A DNA stretch of 37,433 nucleotides, taken from Nitrospirota bacterium. Its GTDB lineage: Bacteria > Nitrospirota > Thermodesulfovibrionia > Thermodesulfovibrionales > UBA6898. The DNA lies in contig JACRHC010000140.1 of NCBI GenBank assembly GCA_016217675.1, forward strand, positions 1 through 37,433, written 5' to 3'. The number at the start of each line of letters is the position of its first letter. The stretch's first letter is position 1. Both the position numbers and the translations under genes were made by a program. The notes under the pieces were generated by a model. It was not told the DNA's origin. It searched no databases and saw nothing but the letters and a program-made list of their open reading frames with translations. Positions 7,553-16,013 of the stretch are shown here, in pieces.

Positions 7553-8799
7553 TGAAGGCATATTTTTATTCATTTCTGAAAAATAACAGGATAAAGGTTA
7601 TCCTGCTTGTTCTGAGCATTGCCCTCTATTTTGGATTGGCTGTTGCTGCGGTTTCTCTCCATAAAAGCATTCCCGGGATTGCGACCATACCGTTGAAGAG
7701 CATTGGGGTGCAGACCATTATCCAGAAAAACGGCAAGATCCCCAAACGTATGGCAGGAGCTATCCTTCCTCACTCCAATGCGCCAATAAGCAAAGGGGAA
7801 CTGGATAAACTCAGGCAGCTTGCCTTTGTTGAAGGATACGATCAGGGGATTTTCTTCTGGCAGTTCGACCGGAGCGTTTTCAAGGCTGTCCTCGGCGTGG
7901 CAGCTGATTCCGCAATATTTTCGGACCTTCTGAAAAGAAATATTCTGCAGGGAGAGTTCAACCTCAGTCAGGACAATATCATCATAACGGATGACTTTGC
8001 CCATAAACATAACACCTCCCTGTCAGACAGGCTTGAAATAGCAGGCAGCACATATAACGTAAAAGGCATTCTCAAGGCAAATCTGACAGGGAATATAGTG
8101 CCTGCTGACATCTACATGGATATCCATCAGGCAGAGGCCATTATCAGGAATTCTGAAGAGATGAAAAATATCTATCAATTTCCGGACGGAGAATTTGCCA
8201 ATGTTATTCCTCTCAGGACAGATCCATTATGGAAAGGGGACAAGGAAAAAGAGATTAAGGCCATAACCAAAGAATTTATCGTTTTCAGTGAAAAAACCTT
8301 CACAGGGGAAGTCGCAAAGCAGTTGTCACTTCTGTCATCAACAGGCAGAACGCTATTCGCAGTTTTGGGCGGCATTATCGTGGCAGCCTTTTGCCTCATG
8401 GTTCTGTTCAGCATGAAGTCCAGGGAAAAAGAGATCGCCCTTTTGAGAATGATCGGATGGAAAATAGGGGACATCAGGAGACACTTTATCTCCGAAAGTC
8501 TTGTGCTGCTGCTGATCTCAGTTCTGCTGGGCAATGCACTTGCGTTTGCGGCTTTACATGTCGTGAGCCGGCAGACCATTACGATGGAACTTCCCTGGGA
8601 CATATCGGCCAAGCCGCATTTTCTTCCGGAGGAAAACAGTATCGAGCGCGTCATACAGGCAAACATCCCGGTGCATTACGACTATCTGACTTTTACGTCC
8701 ATGACTGTCCTGTTTCCTGTTCTGTTTCTCTGCCTCAACTACGCTCTGTTTCATCGCCTGAAAAAGATAAAGCCATCTGAATATGAGAGGCGGACATGA
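7549..8799 (+). CDS. FtsX/MacB-type ABC permease, second subunit (module A)
   Basis: The start is placed at 7549, where the ATG overlaps the previous stop (ATGATG); the longer frame upstream lies inside the preceding gene. 416 residues. The N-terminal span covers about residues 15-38 (VILLVLSIALYFGLAVAAVSL), followed by a periplasmic domain. C-terminal spans begin at LFAVLGGIIVAAFCLMVLF, with the family loop SREKEIALLRMIGWKIGDIRR after it. It is only distantly similar to its neighbour, so the pair probably forms a heterodimer like LolC/LolE. A long hairpin 45 bases downstream closes the operon. Confidence 0.82.
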   Translation: MMKAYFYSFLKNNRIKVILLVLSIALYFGLAVAAVSLHKSIPGIATIPLKSIGVQTIIQKNGKIPKRMAGAILPHSNAPISKGELDKLRQLAFVEGYDQGIFFWQFDRSVFKAVLGVAADSAIFSDLLKRNILQGEFNLSQDNIIITDDFAHKHNTSLSDRLEIAGSTYNVKGILKANLTGNIVPADIYMDIHQAEAIIRNSEEMKNIYQFPDGEFANVIPLRTDPLWKGDKEKEIKAITKEFIVFSEKTFTGEVAKQLSLLSSTGRTLFAVLGGIIVAAFCLMVLFSMKSREKEIALLRMIGWKIGDIRRHFISESLVLLLISVLLGNALAFAALHVVSRQTITMELPWDISAKPHFLPEENSIERVIQANIPVHYDYLTFTSMTVLFPVLFLCLNYALFHRLKKIKPSEYERRT

Positions 8800-8843
8800 G
8801 ATAATTGCATATACGGGCAGAGGCCTGAGCAGACAGACTTCCA

Positions 8844-8881
8844 ATAGAGTTGCTCCGGACTCTTGCAAGGGGCAACTCTAT
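8844..8881 (+). terminator. Long hairpin between module A and module B
   Basis: Arms ATAGAGTTGCTCC (8844-8856) and GGGGCAACTCTAT (8869-8881) pair over 13 positions with one G-U, around a 12-base loop. No U-tract follows. It probably ends the module A transcript, or separates it from the sigma gene at 8959. Confidence 0.6.
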
Positions 8882-8958
8882 GCTATTTGGGAAATACATA
8901 CAGATATATGCTACATTGCGGAGTGACCAGGTACGGATTTACATGCTGAAAAAGATTT

Positions 8959-9528
8959 ATGGACAAAAATGATACCAATGATCTGATAATCGCTTTTCAG
9001 CGTGGGGACAGATCTGCGTTTGAAAAAATAATTCTCGAATATCAGGACAGGATATACAATCTCTGCCTGTACATGCTTGGCAATAAACACGATGCTGAGG
9101 ATGCTGCACAGGACACCTTTATTAAGGCATATCAGGGCTTAAATGATTTCAAGCCTGAGGCTACTCTCTATACATGGCTGTACCGCATAGCAATGAATAC
9201 CTGCATTGACCAAAAAAGAAGACCTTTCTTTGAATCCATTTTCCGGCGCTCTGTGACTGGAGAGGAGATGGTTATCGATCTGCCTTCAGAGTCGCCCTCT
9301 CCCGAGAAAGACTATGAATCGGGACAGATTCAGGTCGCCTTACAGCAGGCCCTGAAAAAATTATCACCAAAACTAAGGGCAGTAATAGTACTGAAGGAAC
9401 TGGAGGGTCTTTCCTACGAAGAGATGGCAACTACACTTGACGTATCAATCGGGACAATAAAATCGAGGATTTCGAGGGCAAGAGACGAATTGAAAATATT
9501 ACTGAAAGATTTTACGGAACAAAATTAA
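8959..9528 (+). CDS. ECF-type RNA polymerase sigma factor (module B)
   Basis: 189 residues. Region 2 (about residues 18-90) has FEKIILEYQDRIYNLCLYMLG, DAEDAAQDTFIKAYQGL and LYTWLYRIAMNTCIDQKRR. Region 4 (about 125-182) has LSPKLRAVIVLKELEGLSYEEMA and a helix-turn-helix VSIGTIKSRISRARDELK. It is a canonical RpoE-like ECF sigma, closer to the family consensus than the module A copy. It should recruit RNA polymerase to the efflux operon downstream and possibly to module A. The anti-sigma gene starts 31 bases after its stop. No convincing ECF promoter was found by eye before it, so autoregulation is not shown. Confidence 0.94.
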   Translation: MDKNDTNDLIIAFQRGDRSAFEKIILEYQDRIYNLCLYMLGNKHDAEDAAQDTFIKAYQGLNDFKPEATLYTWLYRIAMNTCIDQKRRPFFESIFRRSVTGEEMVIDLPSESPSPEKDYESGQIQVALQQALKKLSPKLRAVIVLKELEGLSYEEMATTLDVSIGTIKSRISRARDELKILLKDFTEQN

Positions 9529-9559
9529 AGCCCGTTCGTTTAAATATGCAGGAGGAACA

Positions 9560-10012
9560 ATGAACTGCTCAAAGACAGATAAACTTATTTCACCCTACAT
9601 TGACGGTGAACTGAAGGCAGAAGCCAAAGAGGCATTTGAAGCTCACATGAAAGCGTGCTACGCCTGCAGCATGGCAGTCGAACAAGTGAGGAAGCAGCAC
9701 AATCTCTTTGCTCAGGCAAAGCAGTATAAAGTCCCCTATGGTTTTTCGACAAGGGTCATGGCCAATGTCTCCGCTGAAAGGACAGGGTGGTTTTCGCTGA
9801 CTCCCCTGTTTGCAAGATTTGCCGGGGCCATTGTTCTGCTCATGATAATATCCATAGGGATGATTTCAGGAGGTTTTCTGTCCGGCAGCCTCATGCAGAC
9901 TAAAATGGTATCAATGACATCCGCTCTTTCACTTGATCTCTTTGATCCGATGCCGCCGGATTCTTTAGGTGGAGCCTATTTCGCCATGACGGAGGTAAAA
10001 GATGAGAAGTAG
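9560..10012 (+). CDS. Zinc-finger anti-sigma factor, membrane-bound (module B)
   Basis: 150 residues with a good ribosome site (CAGGAGGAACA). The cytoplasmic zf-HC2 domain carries HMKACYAC (H-x3-C-x2-C, about residues 29-36) after SPYIDGELKAEAK. A membrane span covers about residues 88-112 (AGAIVLLMIISIGMISGGFL). The periplasmic tail ends with LDLFDPMPPDSLGGAYF. F-D-x2-P-P-D-S is the same tail motif as in the module A anti-sigma factor. It should inhibit the sigma factor at 8959 until a periplasmic signal is received, probably through the CpxP-like protein whose gene overlaps its end by 11 bases. Confidence 0.9.
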   Translation: MNCSKTDKLISPYIDGELKAEAKEAFEAHMKACYACSMAVEQVRKQHNLFAQAKQYKVPYGFSTRVMANVSAERTGWFSLTPLFARFAGAIVLLMIISIGMISGGFLSGSLMQTKMVSMTSALSLDLFDPMPPDSLGGAYFAMTEVKDEK

Positions 10013-10490
10013 CATCGTGAAGTTTATCTTCATTGTTTCTCTTGCCCTGAATATATCCGTTATCGGCACTGTCGGCTTTCTTTATTACAAACAGTCCGGA
10101 TACTGGGTCACTCCCTTTGGGAAAAAGATACCGAGTGGCAGGTTCCTTTTTGAGGAACTCTCATTGAGACCGGAACAACTGAAGGAGATGAAAGCAAGGG
10201 CTATGCAGTTTCGCTCGGAAATAGACCGGGAACGGCGCGAGATAACGCAGAAAAGGAAGGAGCTGATTGCTCTTATGCGTGCTGACACTCCTGATGTGCA
10301 TTCCATCAAAACTATTGTAGCCGGGATCAATGCAATGCAGGGTGAGATGCAAACAAAGATAGCAGTTCATATGCTTGAGGAAAAGGCCCGCCTCGATGAA
10401 AATCAACAGAAACAGTTTTTCGATTTAATAGAAAATGCCATGACCCAAGGGAGGCAAATGGAATGTCCGCCGTCAACAGACCACGATTAA
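10002..10490 (+). CDS. CpxP/CnrX-like periplasmic sensor or chaperone (module B)
   Basis: 162 residues with GGAGG upstream and an N-terminal signal anchor (residues 6-27, VKFIFIVSLALNISVIGTVGF). The periplasmic helical hairpin carries LRPEQLKEM, a charged helix RSEIDRERREITQKRKEL, VHMLEEKARLDENQQKQFF and a tail ending CPPSTDHD. It belongs with CpxP/Spy/ZraP/CnrX-like proteins. Placement after sigma and anti-sigma matches the CnrH-CnrY-CnrX logic of metal-responsive operons, though gene order and anti-sigma type differ from that system. His and Cys are few (VHML and the tail), so the signal could be metal or envelope damage. It overlaps both neighbours, so the four genes 9560-11779 are translated as a unit. 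Confidence 0.78.
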   Translation: MRSSIVKFIFIVSLALNISVIGTVGFLYYKQSGYWVTPFGKKIPSGRFLFEELSLRPEQLKEMKARAMQFRSEIDRERREITQKRKELIALMRADTPDVHSIKTIVAGINAMQGEMQTKIAVHMLEEKARLDENQQKQFFDLIENAMTQGRQMECPPSTDHD

Positions 10491-11779
10491 TATGGATAAG
10501 TTTTTTCCTCTTGTTAATGCTATATAGTACCAAAGCCCATTCCGAAGCAAATGAGAATGAAGGTAAAATACTTACACTCGATGAGTGCATACGTATTGGC
10601 CTCAAAACAAATCCGTCTGCCGAAATCTCACTGCAGAGCCTGAGAGCTGTCCAGGAAAAGATAGGAGAGGCGAAAGGTGGATATTATCCGTCTTTCAAAT
10701 TCTCGTCTTCATACACCTACACCACGCCTCTGGAAGGTAAAGCGGCTGCAGCTCCTGACAATTATGACACAAGGTTTTCCGTCAGGCAGACTCTTTATGA
10801 TGCAGGTGCAACTTCAAATCTCGTGGAAGGGTTACGGCAAAGCATCAGGTCCCAGGAATATGATGTTAAAAAGACCACGCTGGATATAATCCTTGCGATC
10901 AAGAGCGCATTCTATGAGACAGTGAAGAGGCGCGATCTTTTGGCTGTGGCAAAGAGCAGCCTAATCAGTGCTGATAAACATCTTGAACAGGCAAAGGCAT
11001 TGTTTCAGGAAGGCCTTTCCCCGCGATCGGATGTCATAAAAGCAGAGGTGCAGGTCACCAACGCACAGCTTGAGGTAATAAAGGCTGAAAACGCAGCTCT
11101 CCTTGCAAAGGCAAATCTTGCTGCGGCAATGGGCCTGCCAGTTATAACCACCTTTGAGGTTGCGATCGAAGATCCGGCTTTGCAGATGCCGCTGCTGCCC
11201 ACAATTGGAGATACGATAAAGCATGCATATGAAATAAGACCCGAAATCAGAGGCATCCGTGCGAAGATTGAGTCTGCGCAGACGAATATCAGACAGGCAG
11301 AAAGCGGACTTTATCCCGGCTTAAGCCTTGACGCTTCATATGGCTGGCAGAAGGACACTTTTATGCCTGATGACAAAAAATGGAGCGTCGGACTGACCAT
11401 CAGCATGCCTGTTTTTGAACAGCTCACCACACGGTCCAAAATAAATCAGGCTGTTGCAAATCTCAATGGAATCAAGTCTTCTGAACTGCAGACATTAAGG
11501 AATGTCGAGCTTGATGTCCAGCAGGCCTGGGTTGCTCTCAAAGAGGCTTTGGAGCGTCTCAGCGTGACAAGGAAGGCACTGGAGCTGGCAGTGGAAGATA
11601 TAAGGGTATCAGAAGGCAGATACAGGGAAGGCCTCGGCAATATCCTTGAGGTGATCGATGCACAGACAGCGCTGACACTGGCAAGCGCAAATGACGTTGT
11701 TGCAATGTATGACATTGCCAATGCAAAGGCAAAACTCGACAGGGCATCAGGAGAAGAGATGCAGGAGGAGAGTAAATGA
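10463..11779 (+). CDS. TolC-like outer-membrane efflux protein (module B)
   Basis: 438 residues. The ATG at 10463 overlaps the previous gene and has GGGAGG upstream. The signal peptide (about residues 1-28) ends near KAHSEA. The two repeats of the outer-membrane efflux family are visible: the first around LDECIRIGLKTNPSAEI with coiled-coil helices RDLLAVAKSSLISADKHLEQA, the second around IRPEIRGIRAKIESAQTNIRQAESGLYPGLSLDASY. It should form the trimeric beta-barrel and alpha-helical tunnel through the outer membrane and periplasm. It overlaps the adaptor gene by four bases, so channel, adaptor and ABC pump form one tripartite export machine. Confidence 0.92.
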   Translation: MSAVNRPRLIWISFFLLLMLYSTKAHSEANENEGKILTLDECIRIGLKTNPSAEISLQSLRAVQEKIGEAKGGYYPSFKFSSSYTYTTPLEGKAAAAPDNYDTRFSVRQTLYDAGATSNLVEGLRQSIRSQEYDVKKTTLDIILAIKSAFYETVKRRDLLAVAKSSLISADKHLEQAKALFQEGLSPRSDVIKAEVQVTNAQLEVIKAENAALLAKANLAAAMGLPVITTFEVAIEDPALQMPLLPTIGDTIKHAYEIRPEIRGIRAKIESAQTNIRQAESGLYPGLSLDASYGWQKDTFMPDDKKWSVGLTISMPVFEQLTTRSKINQAVANLNGIKSSELQTLRNVELDVQQAWVALKEALERLSVTRKALELAVEDIRVSEGRYREGLGNILEVIDAQTALTLASANDVVAMYDIANAKAKLDRASGEEMQEESK

Positions 11780-12852
11780 AAAGAAAGAGATGGCTTTTTG
11801 CGGGTATGGCTGTACTGGTTATTGCAGCCTTATCTGTTATGTTCTGGATGTCTTATCACAAAGACAGCAATAAAACGGCCTTTCAGACCGAGACAGTAAA
11901 GCGGCGCGACATCGCGGCTTCCGTCCAGTCAACAGGTGTCATACGTGCAAAAATCGGGGCAGAGGTGAAGGTCGGAGCGAGGATCTCCGGAAGGGTCGAA
12001 AGGCTTTATGCCAACATTGGCGATGTTGTAAAAAAAGGGCAGCTGATCGCCCGGCTTGAACAGGTGGACCTGCAGGCAAAGGTCGATGAAGCAAAGATGA
12101 ATCTGAAGACAGCTGAGGCAAACCTCGAGCTTTCACAAAAGACCATTCAGAGGATGCAGAACCTCTATGCAAAGGATTTTGTCTCAAAAGACAAGGTCGA
12201 TCTGGCGGAAAGAGACCTGAAGGCGGCGCAGGCGCAGGTGAACCAGATCAAAGAAGCAATCAGGTTCAGTGAGACTCAGATGTCTTATGCCAACATTTAC
12301 GCTCCCATTTCAGGAGTGATTGCATCTGTGACCACGCAGCAGGGTGAAACGGTCTCTGCATCGTCCCTGAGCGTGCCTACCTTTGTGACTATTGTGGACC
12401 TGAGCAGGCTTGAGATTTACGCCTATGTTGACGAGACAGATATAGGCAAGATAAAACCGGGACTGGAGGCGACGTTCACAGTGGACTCATTCCCTGAGAA
12501 GGATTTCAGCGGAAAAGTGAGCGCTGTATATCCCAAGGCAACGATACAGGACAATGTTGTCTACTATATTACGCTTGTATCGATAGAGAATCCTGAGGGA
12601 AAACTGAAGCCGGATATGACGGTAAACGCATCCATCTTTTTAAACAGAAGAAACAATGTCCTTGCCGTGCCCAATAAGGCTATAAAGCGGGAGGGGGGCA
12701 AAAAGGTGCTGCAGGTGCTTGAAAATAACAGACCTGTCCAGAAATCCGTCAAAACCGGATGGAAAGATACTGCTTATACTGAGATCATCGAAGGGATCAA
12801 AGAAGGCGATATGGCAATTACCGGCGAAGTGACAAAGACCGAAAATGAATAA
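11776..12852 (+). CDS. MacA/HlyD-type periplasmic adaptor protein (module B)
   Basis: 358 residues with GGAGG upstream. A membrane anchor lies at residues 5-25. Then come a biotinyl-lipoyl half-domain (GARISGRVERLYANIGDVVKKGQ), a helical hairpin of about 70 residues (VDEAKMNLKTAEANLELSQKT and AERDLKAAQAQVNQI), the second lipoyl half (YAPISGVIASVTTQQGETV), a beta barrel (LEIYAYVDETDIGKI) and a membrane-proximal domain. This order is standard for adaptors of MacAB-TolC pumps. It links the permeases at 13551-17231 to the channel at 10463. Substrates of such pumps include macrolides, peptides, lipopeptides and heme precursors; none can be chosen here. Confidence 0.92.
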   Translation: MKRKRWLFAGMAVLVIAALSVMFWMSYHKDSNKTAFQTETVKRRDIAASVQSTGVIRAKIGAEVKVGARISGRVERLYANIGDVVKKGQLIARLEQVDLQAKVDEAKMNLKTAEANLELSQKTIQRMQNLYAKDFVSKDKVDLAERDLKAAQAQVNQIKEAIRFSETQMSYANIYAPISGVIASVTTQQGETVSASSLSVPTFVTIVDLSRLEIYAYVDETDIGKIKPGLEATFTVDSFPEKDFSGKVSAVYPKATIQDNVVYYITLVSIENPEGKLKPDMTVNASIFLNRRNNVLAVPNKAIKREGGKKVLQVLENNRPVQKSVKTGWKDTAYTEIIEGIKEGDMAITGEVTKTENE

Positions 12853-12870
12853 ATCACGGAGGATTTAACA

Positions 12871-13551
12871 ATGATTGAATTAAGGAATATTACCAAGACA
12901 TATCGAAAAAATGGAAATACTGAGGTAAAGGTGCTGGAAGGAATAAACCTCGAAATCAGGAAGGGTGAGTTTGTCGCGATCATGGCGCCGTCGGGCATGG
13001 GAAAATCAACCCTCATGAACATCGTCGGATGCCTGGACAGACCTACAGACGGGCACTACTTCCTGGACGGCATGGAAGTCGACAAGATGAACGATGACGA
13101 ATTGTCCCGTACAAGAAACAAAAAGATAGGCTTTGTATTTCAGTCCTTTAATCTGCTTCCAAAGACCACGGCACTTGAAAATGTGCAGCTGCCTTTGATC
13201 TACTCTCCTGAAGACGTTGACATAAAGGCGCGTGCAAAGGCATCTCTTGAGGCAGTCGGTCTTGGCGACAGGATTAATCATGAGCCTTCCGAATTGTCAG
13301 GCGGGCAGCAGCAGAGGGTAGCCATAGCGCGGGCACTGGTAAACGATCCGGCGCTTATCCTTGCCGATGAACCGACAGGAAACCTCGACAGCGTTTCAAG
13401 CGAAGAGGTGATGAATATCTTCAGCAAACTGAACCGGGACGGCAGGACTATTGTTCTTGTAACCCATGAATCCGACGTTGCGGAAAAGGCAGGAAGAATA
13501 ATCAGGATGAAGGACGGCAAGATCGTCAGCGATGAAAGGAGGGCGAAATAA
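12871..13551 (+). CDS. ABC transporter ATP-binding protein, MacB-type, stand-alone (module B)
   Basis: 226 residues after a good ribosome site (ACGGAGG). Walker A reads APSGMGKST (about residues 37-45), the Q-loop is VFQSFNLLP, the signature LSGGQQQR, Walker B LILADEPTGNLD and the switch His VTHE. The M in Walker A is an uncommon but tolerated residue. In enterobacterial MacB this domain is fused to the permease; here it is a separate subunit, as in YknY-like systems. It is the only ATPase for the three permeases that follow, so it must serve different permease pairs. Its stop overlaps the next ATG by one base. Confidence 0.93.
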   Translation: MIELRNITKTYRKNGNTEVKVLEGINLEIRKGEFVAIMAPSGMGKSTLMNIVGCLDRPTDGHYFLDGMEVDKMNDDELSRTRNKKIGFVFQSFNLLPKTTALENVQLPLIYSPEDVDIKARAKASLEAVGLGDRINHEPSELSGGQQQRVAIARALVNDPALILADEPTGNLDSVSSEEVMNIFSKLNRDGRTIVLVTHESDVAEKAGRIIRMKDGKIVSDERRAK

Positions 13552-14762
13552 TGTCTTTGACAAAGGTGCTCAATATTTCGCTGAAGGGTCTGTCAAAATA
13601 CAAGATGCGGACATTTCTTATGATGCTTGGCATAATCATCGGCATCGCGACCCTTACCGTAATAGTCTCCATGGGCAAAGGGGCGCAAAAGAAGGTTATG
13701 AAAGGCATGCAGAGCTTTGGTCCCAATGCAGTTTTAATCTCCGCCGGAGGAGGCAAGATGTTCGGTCCGCCGGATGAAAAGGTGACCACACTCACGCTCG
13801 AAGACTCTGATGCGATCAGGGATTCAGTTGGCGGCATCAGGCATCTTGCCCCTTTTACGGTTACCCTTGAACAGACCATAGTATATGGGAACAGGAATGC
13901 AACATCTTCTGTGCTGGGAGTGACGCCGGAATGGGCTGATGCATGGCAGTGGTATGCGGAAAAGGGCGACTTTATAGGTGATGAAGACATTTCGTCCATG
14001 AGCAAGAATTGTCTGCTCGGCCAGACCCTGGTTCGGGAACTGTTTGGCGATCAGGAACCGATAGGTGAGACGATCAGGATAAATAACACGAACTTTAAGG
14101 TGATCGGGGTTTTGAATCTCCGGGGAACAAGCCCGATGGGCATGGATATGGACAGAAGAGTTATGGTGCCGCTTACGACAGCCATGAAAAGACTTTATAA
14201 CATCACCCATGTCGGGATGATACGGCTCTATCTGGATGATCCAACGAAACTTGATGAGGTCTCAAAAAGCGTGGCTTCACTTTTAAGGGAGCGCCATCAT
14301 ATTACACCGCCTCAGGAGGACGATTTCAGGGTCACAAATACCATGTCCATGGCCCATATGTCTAAAGGGGTTGCGAAAACCATGGGGACATTCCTCGGAC
14401 TGCTGTCCCTCATTTCCCTTGGTGTGGGCGGCATTGTCATCGCCAATATCATGTTTATCTCCGTGAACGAACGAAAAATGGAGATAGGCCTCAGGCGCGC
14501 ATTCGGTGCGAGGGCAAAGGATATCATGAATCAGTTTTTATGCGAGGCAGTCATTGTAACTCTGGCCGGGGGCATCGTGGGGACTATCCTCGGCGCCGGC
14601 ATATCCGAGGCCCTGGCGATCATCAGGAAGATGCCTGCCGTGATCTCATGGGAACCATTCGCCCTTGCTATTGTTTTTTCGTCGATCGTCGGCATTATTG
14701 CCGGACTTCAGCCGGCCAGGCGGGCAGCGACTATGGACCCGGTTAAGGCAATAAAGGGGTAG
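13551..14762 (+). CDS. MacB-like ABC permease 1 of 3 (module B)
   Basis: 403 residues. The N-terminus is typical of MacB permeases: KYKMRTFLMMLGIIIGIATLTVIVSMGKGAQ, with the first span and the periplasmic start. A MacB-PCD periplasmic domain covers about residues 45-270. Three spans follow from MGTFLGLLSLISLGVGGIVIAN on, with the coupling motif NERKMEIGLRRAFGARAKDI. It ends in PARRAATMDPVKAIKG, the common MacB C-terminus. A ribosome site (AAAGGAGG) lies just upstream. It is closely related to the next permease, so a recent tandem duplication is likely. Confidence 0.92.
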   Translation: MSLTKVLNISLKGLSKYKMRTFLMMLGIIIGIATLTVIVSMGKGAQKKVMKGMQSFGPNAVLISAGGGKMFGPPDEKVTTLTLEDSDAIRDSVGGIRHLAPFTVTLEQTIVYGNRNATSSVLGVTPEWADAWQWYAEKGDFIGDEDISSMSKNCLLGQTLVRELFGDQEPIGETIRINNTNFKVIGVLNLRGTSPMGMDMDRRVMVPLTTAMKRLYNITHVGMIRLYLDDPTKLDEVSKSVASLLRERHHITPPQEDDFRVTNTMSMAHMSKGVAKTMGTFLGLLSLISLGVGGIVIANIMFISVNERKMEIGLRRAFGARAKDIMNQFLCEAVIVTLAGGIVGTILGAGISEALAIIRKMPAVISWEPFALAIVFSSIVGIIAGLQPARRAATMDPVKAIKG

Positions 14763-14798
14763 TGTCGAAACAGGCGTGCGAAAGCGCAGGAGGAGAGC

Positions 14799-16013
14799 AT
14801 GAAATTTGTGCGGCTTGCAAAAGTTTCCCTGAGGGCATCTGCAAAAAACCGGCTTAGGACTTTTTTTATGATGCTCGGTGTGATTATCGGCATAGCCACA
14901 CTTACTGTCATTGTCTCTCTTTCCCTTGGCGCAAGGGAAGAAGTAATGAAGAAGGTGAATAAATTCGGACTCGATGAGATAGCGATTTCTCCTGGAGCAG
15001 GCAAAGTCCTCGGCGTTCCGGGTGAAAGTCCGACTGTAACGCTGACCATATATGACGCTGAAGCAATTCTCAATGAGCTAAAAAACATAAAAATGGTGGC
15101 CCCTGCCTTCAATATGAGAAATGTTACGGTAAAATATGGCGAGCTGAACGCCACAACCATGGTTGCAGGGGTAACGGTCGCATGGACAGATGTCTGGGAA
15201 TGGAACGTGACAGCGGGTGAATTTCTGAGTGATGATGATGTTGCAAATAATTCCCGTGTTGTCCTTCTTGGCAAAACAGTAGCAGATCAGCTTTTCGGAA
15301 AAACAGATCCGGAAGGAGAAACAATAACAATAAAAAATCTGTCCTTTAAGGTGAAAGGGGTGCTCGAATCAAAGGGCACATCACCTGCCGGATCGGATAT
15401 GGACGATCGGGTCGTCATTCCACTGTCCACGGCGCAGAAGAGGCTTGCCAATAAGGAGTATCTCAGCCAGATTAAGGTAAAACTCACTGATTACAATAAA
15501 ATGGCCGGGACTGTCCTGAATATAAAAGCGCTCCTGAGGGAAAGGCATCATCTGAATGCACAGGATACAGATGATTTCTCGATTATTACTCCGACAGAAG
15601 CGGAAAAAGTCGCCACTACGGTTTCGACCGCTTTCATGTTGTTTCTCGCCGGAGTATCCCTGATATCTCTGATAGTCGGGGGAATTACCATTATGAACAT
15701 TATGCTTATCTCGGTTAATGAGAGAAGACAGGAGATTGGTCTAAGAAGGGCCGTAGGCGCAACAAGAGGAGATATAATGTCCCAGTTTTTATGCGAGGCG
15801 TTATTTGCGACAGTTGCCGGTGGGCTATGTGGGGTGATTGCAGGGTTCGGCATTTCTAAAATCCTTTCCATGTCAGGCCATTTCCCCGTTGTTATTACGT
15901 GGGTGCCCTTTGCGGCGGGCAGCATCTTTTCGATAGTCATCGGCATGGTCTTTGGCATTCAGCCGGCAAGGAAGGCAGCAGCCCTTGAACCGGTCGAGGC
16001 AATGAGGGGATAA
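14799..16013 (+). CDS. MacB-like ABC permease 2 of 3 (module B)
   Basis: 404 residues with GCAGGAGGAGAGC before the ATG. It shares long stretches with permease 1: NRLRTFFMMLGVIIGIATLTVIVSL, the RERHH motif in the periplasmic domain, NERRQEIGLRRAVGATRGDI, SQFLCEA and PARKAAALEPVEAMRG. The same topology is expected: one N-terminal span, a periplasmic domain, and three C-terminal spans. The likeness at both ends, with divergence in the periplasmic domain, fits a tandem duplicate that forms a heterodimer with its neighbour or has moved toward another substrate. Confidence 0.92.
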   Translation: MKFVRLAKVSLRASAKNRLRTFFMMLGVIIGIATLTVIVSLSLGAREEVMKKVNKFGLDEIAISPGAGKVLGVPGESPTVTLTIYDAEAILNELKNIKMVAPAFNMRNVTVKYGELNATTMVAGVTVAWTDVWEWNVTAGEFLSDDDVANNSRVVLLGKTVADQLFGKTDPEGETITIKNLSFKVKGVLESKGTSPAGSDMDDRVVIPLSTAQKRLANKEYLSQIKVKLTDYNKMAGTVLNIKALLRERHHLNAQDTDDFSIITPTEAEKVATTVSTAFMLFLAGVSLISLIVGGITIMNIMLISVNERRQEIGLRRAVGATRGDIMSQFLCEALFATVAGGLCGVIAGFGISKILSMSGHFPVVITWVPFAAGSIFSIVIGMVFGIQPARKAAALEPVEAMRG

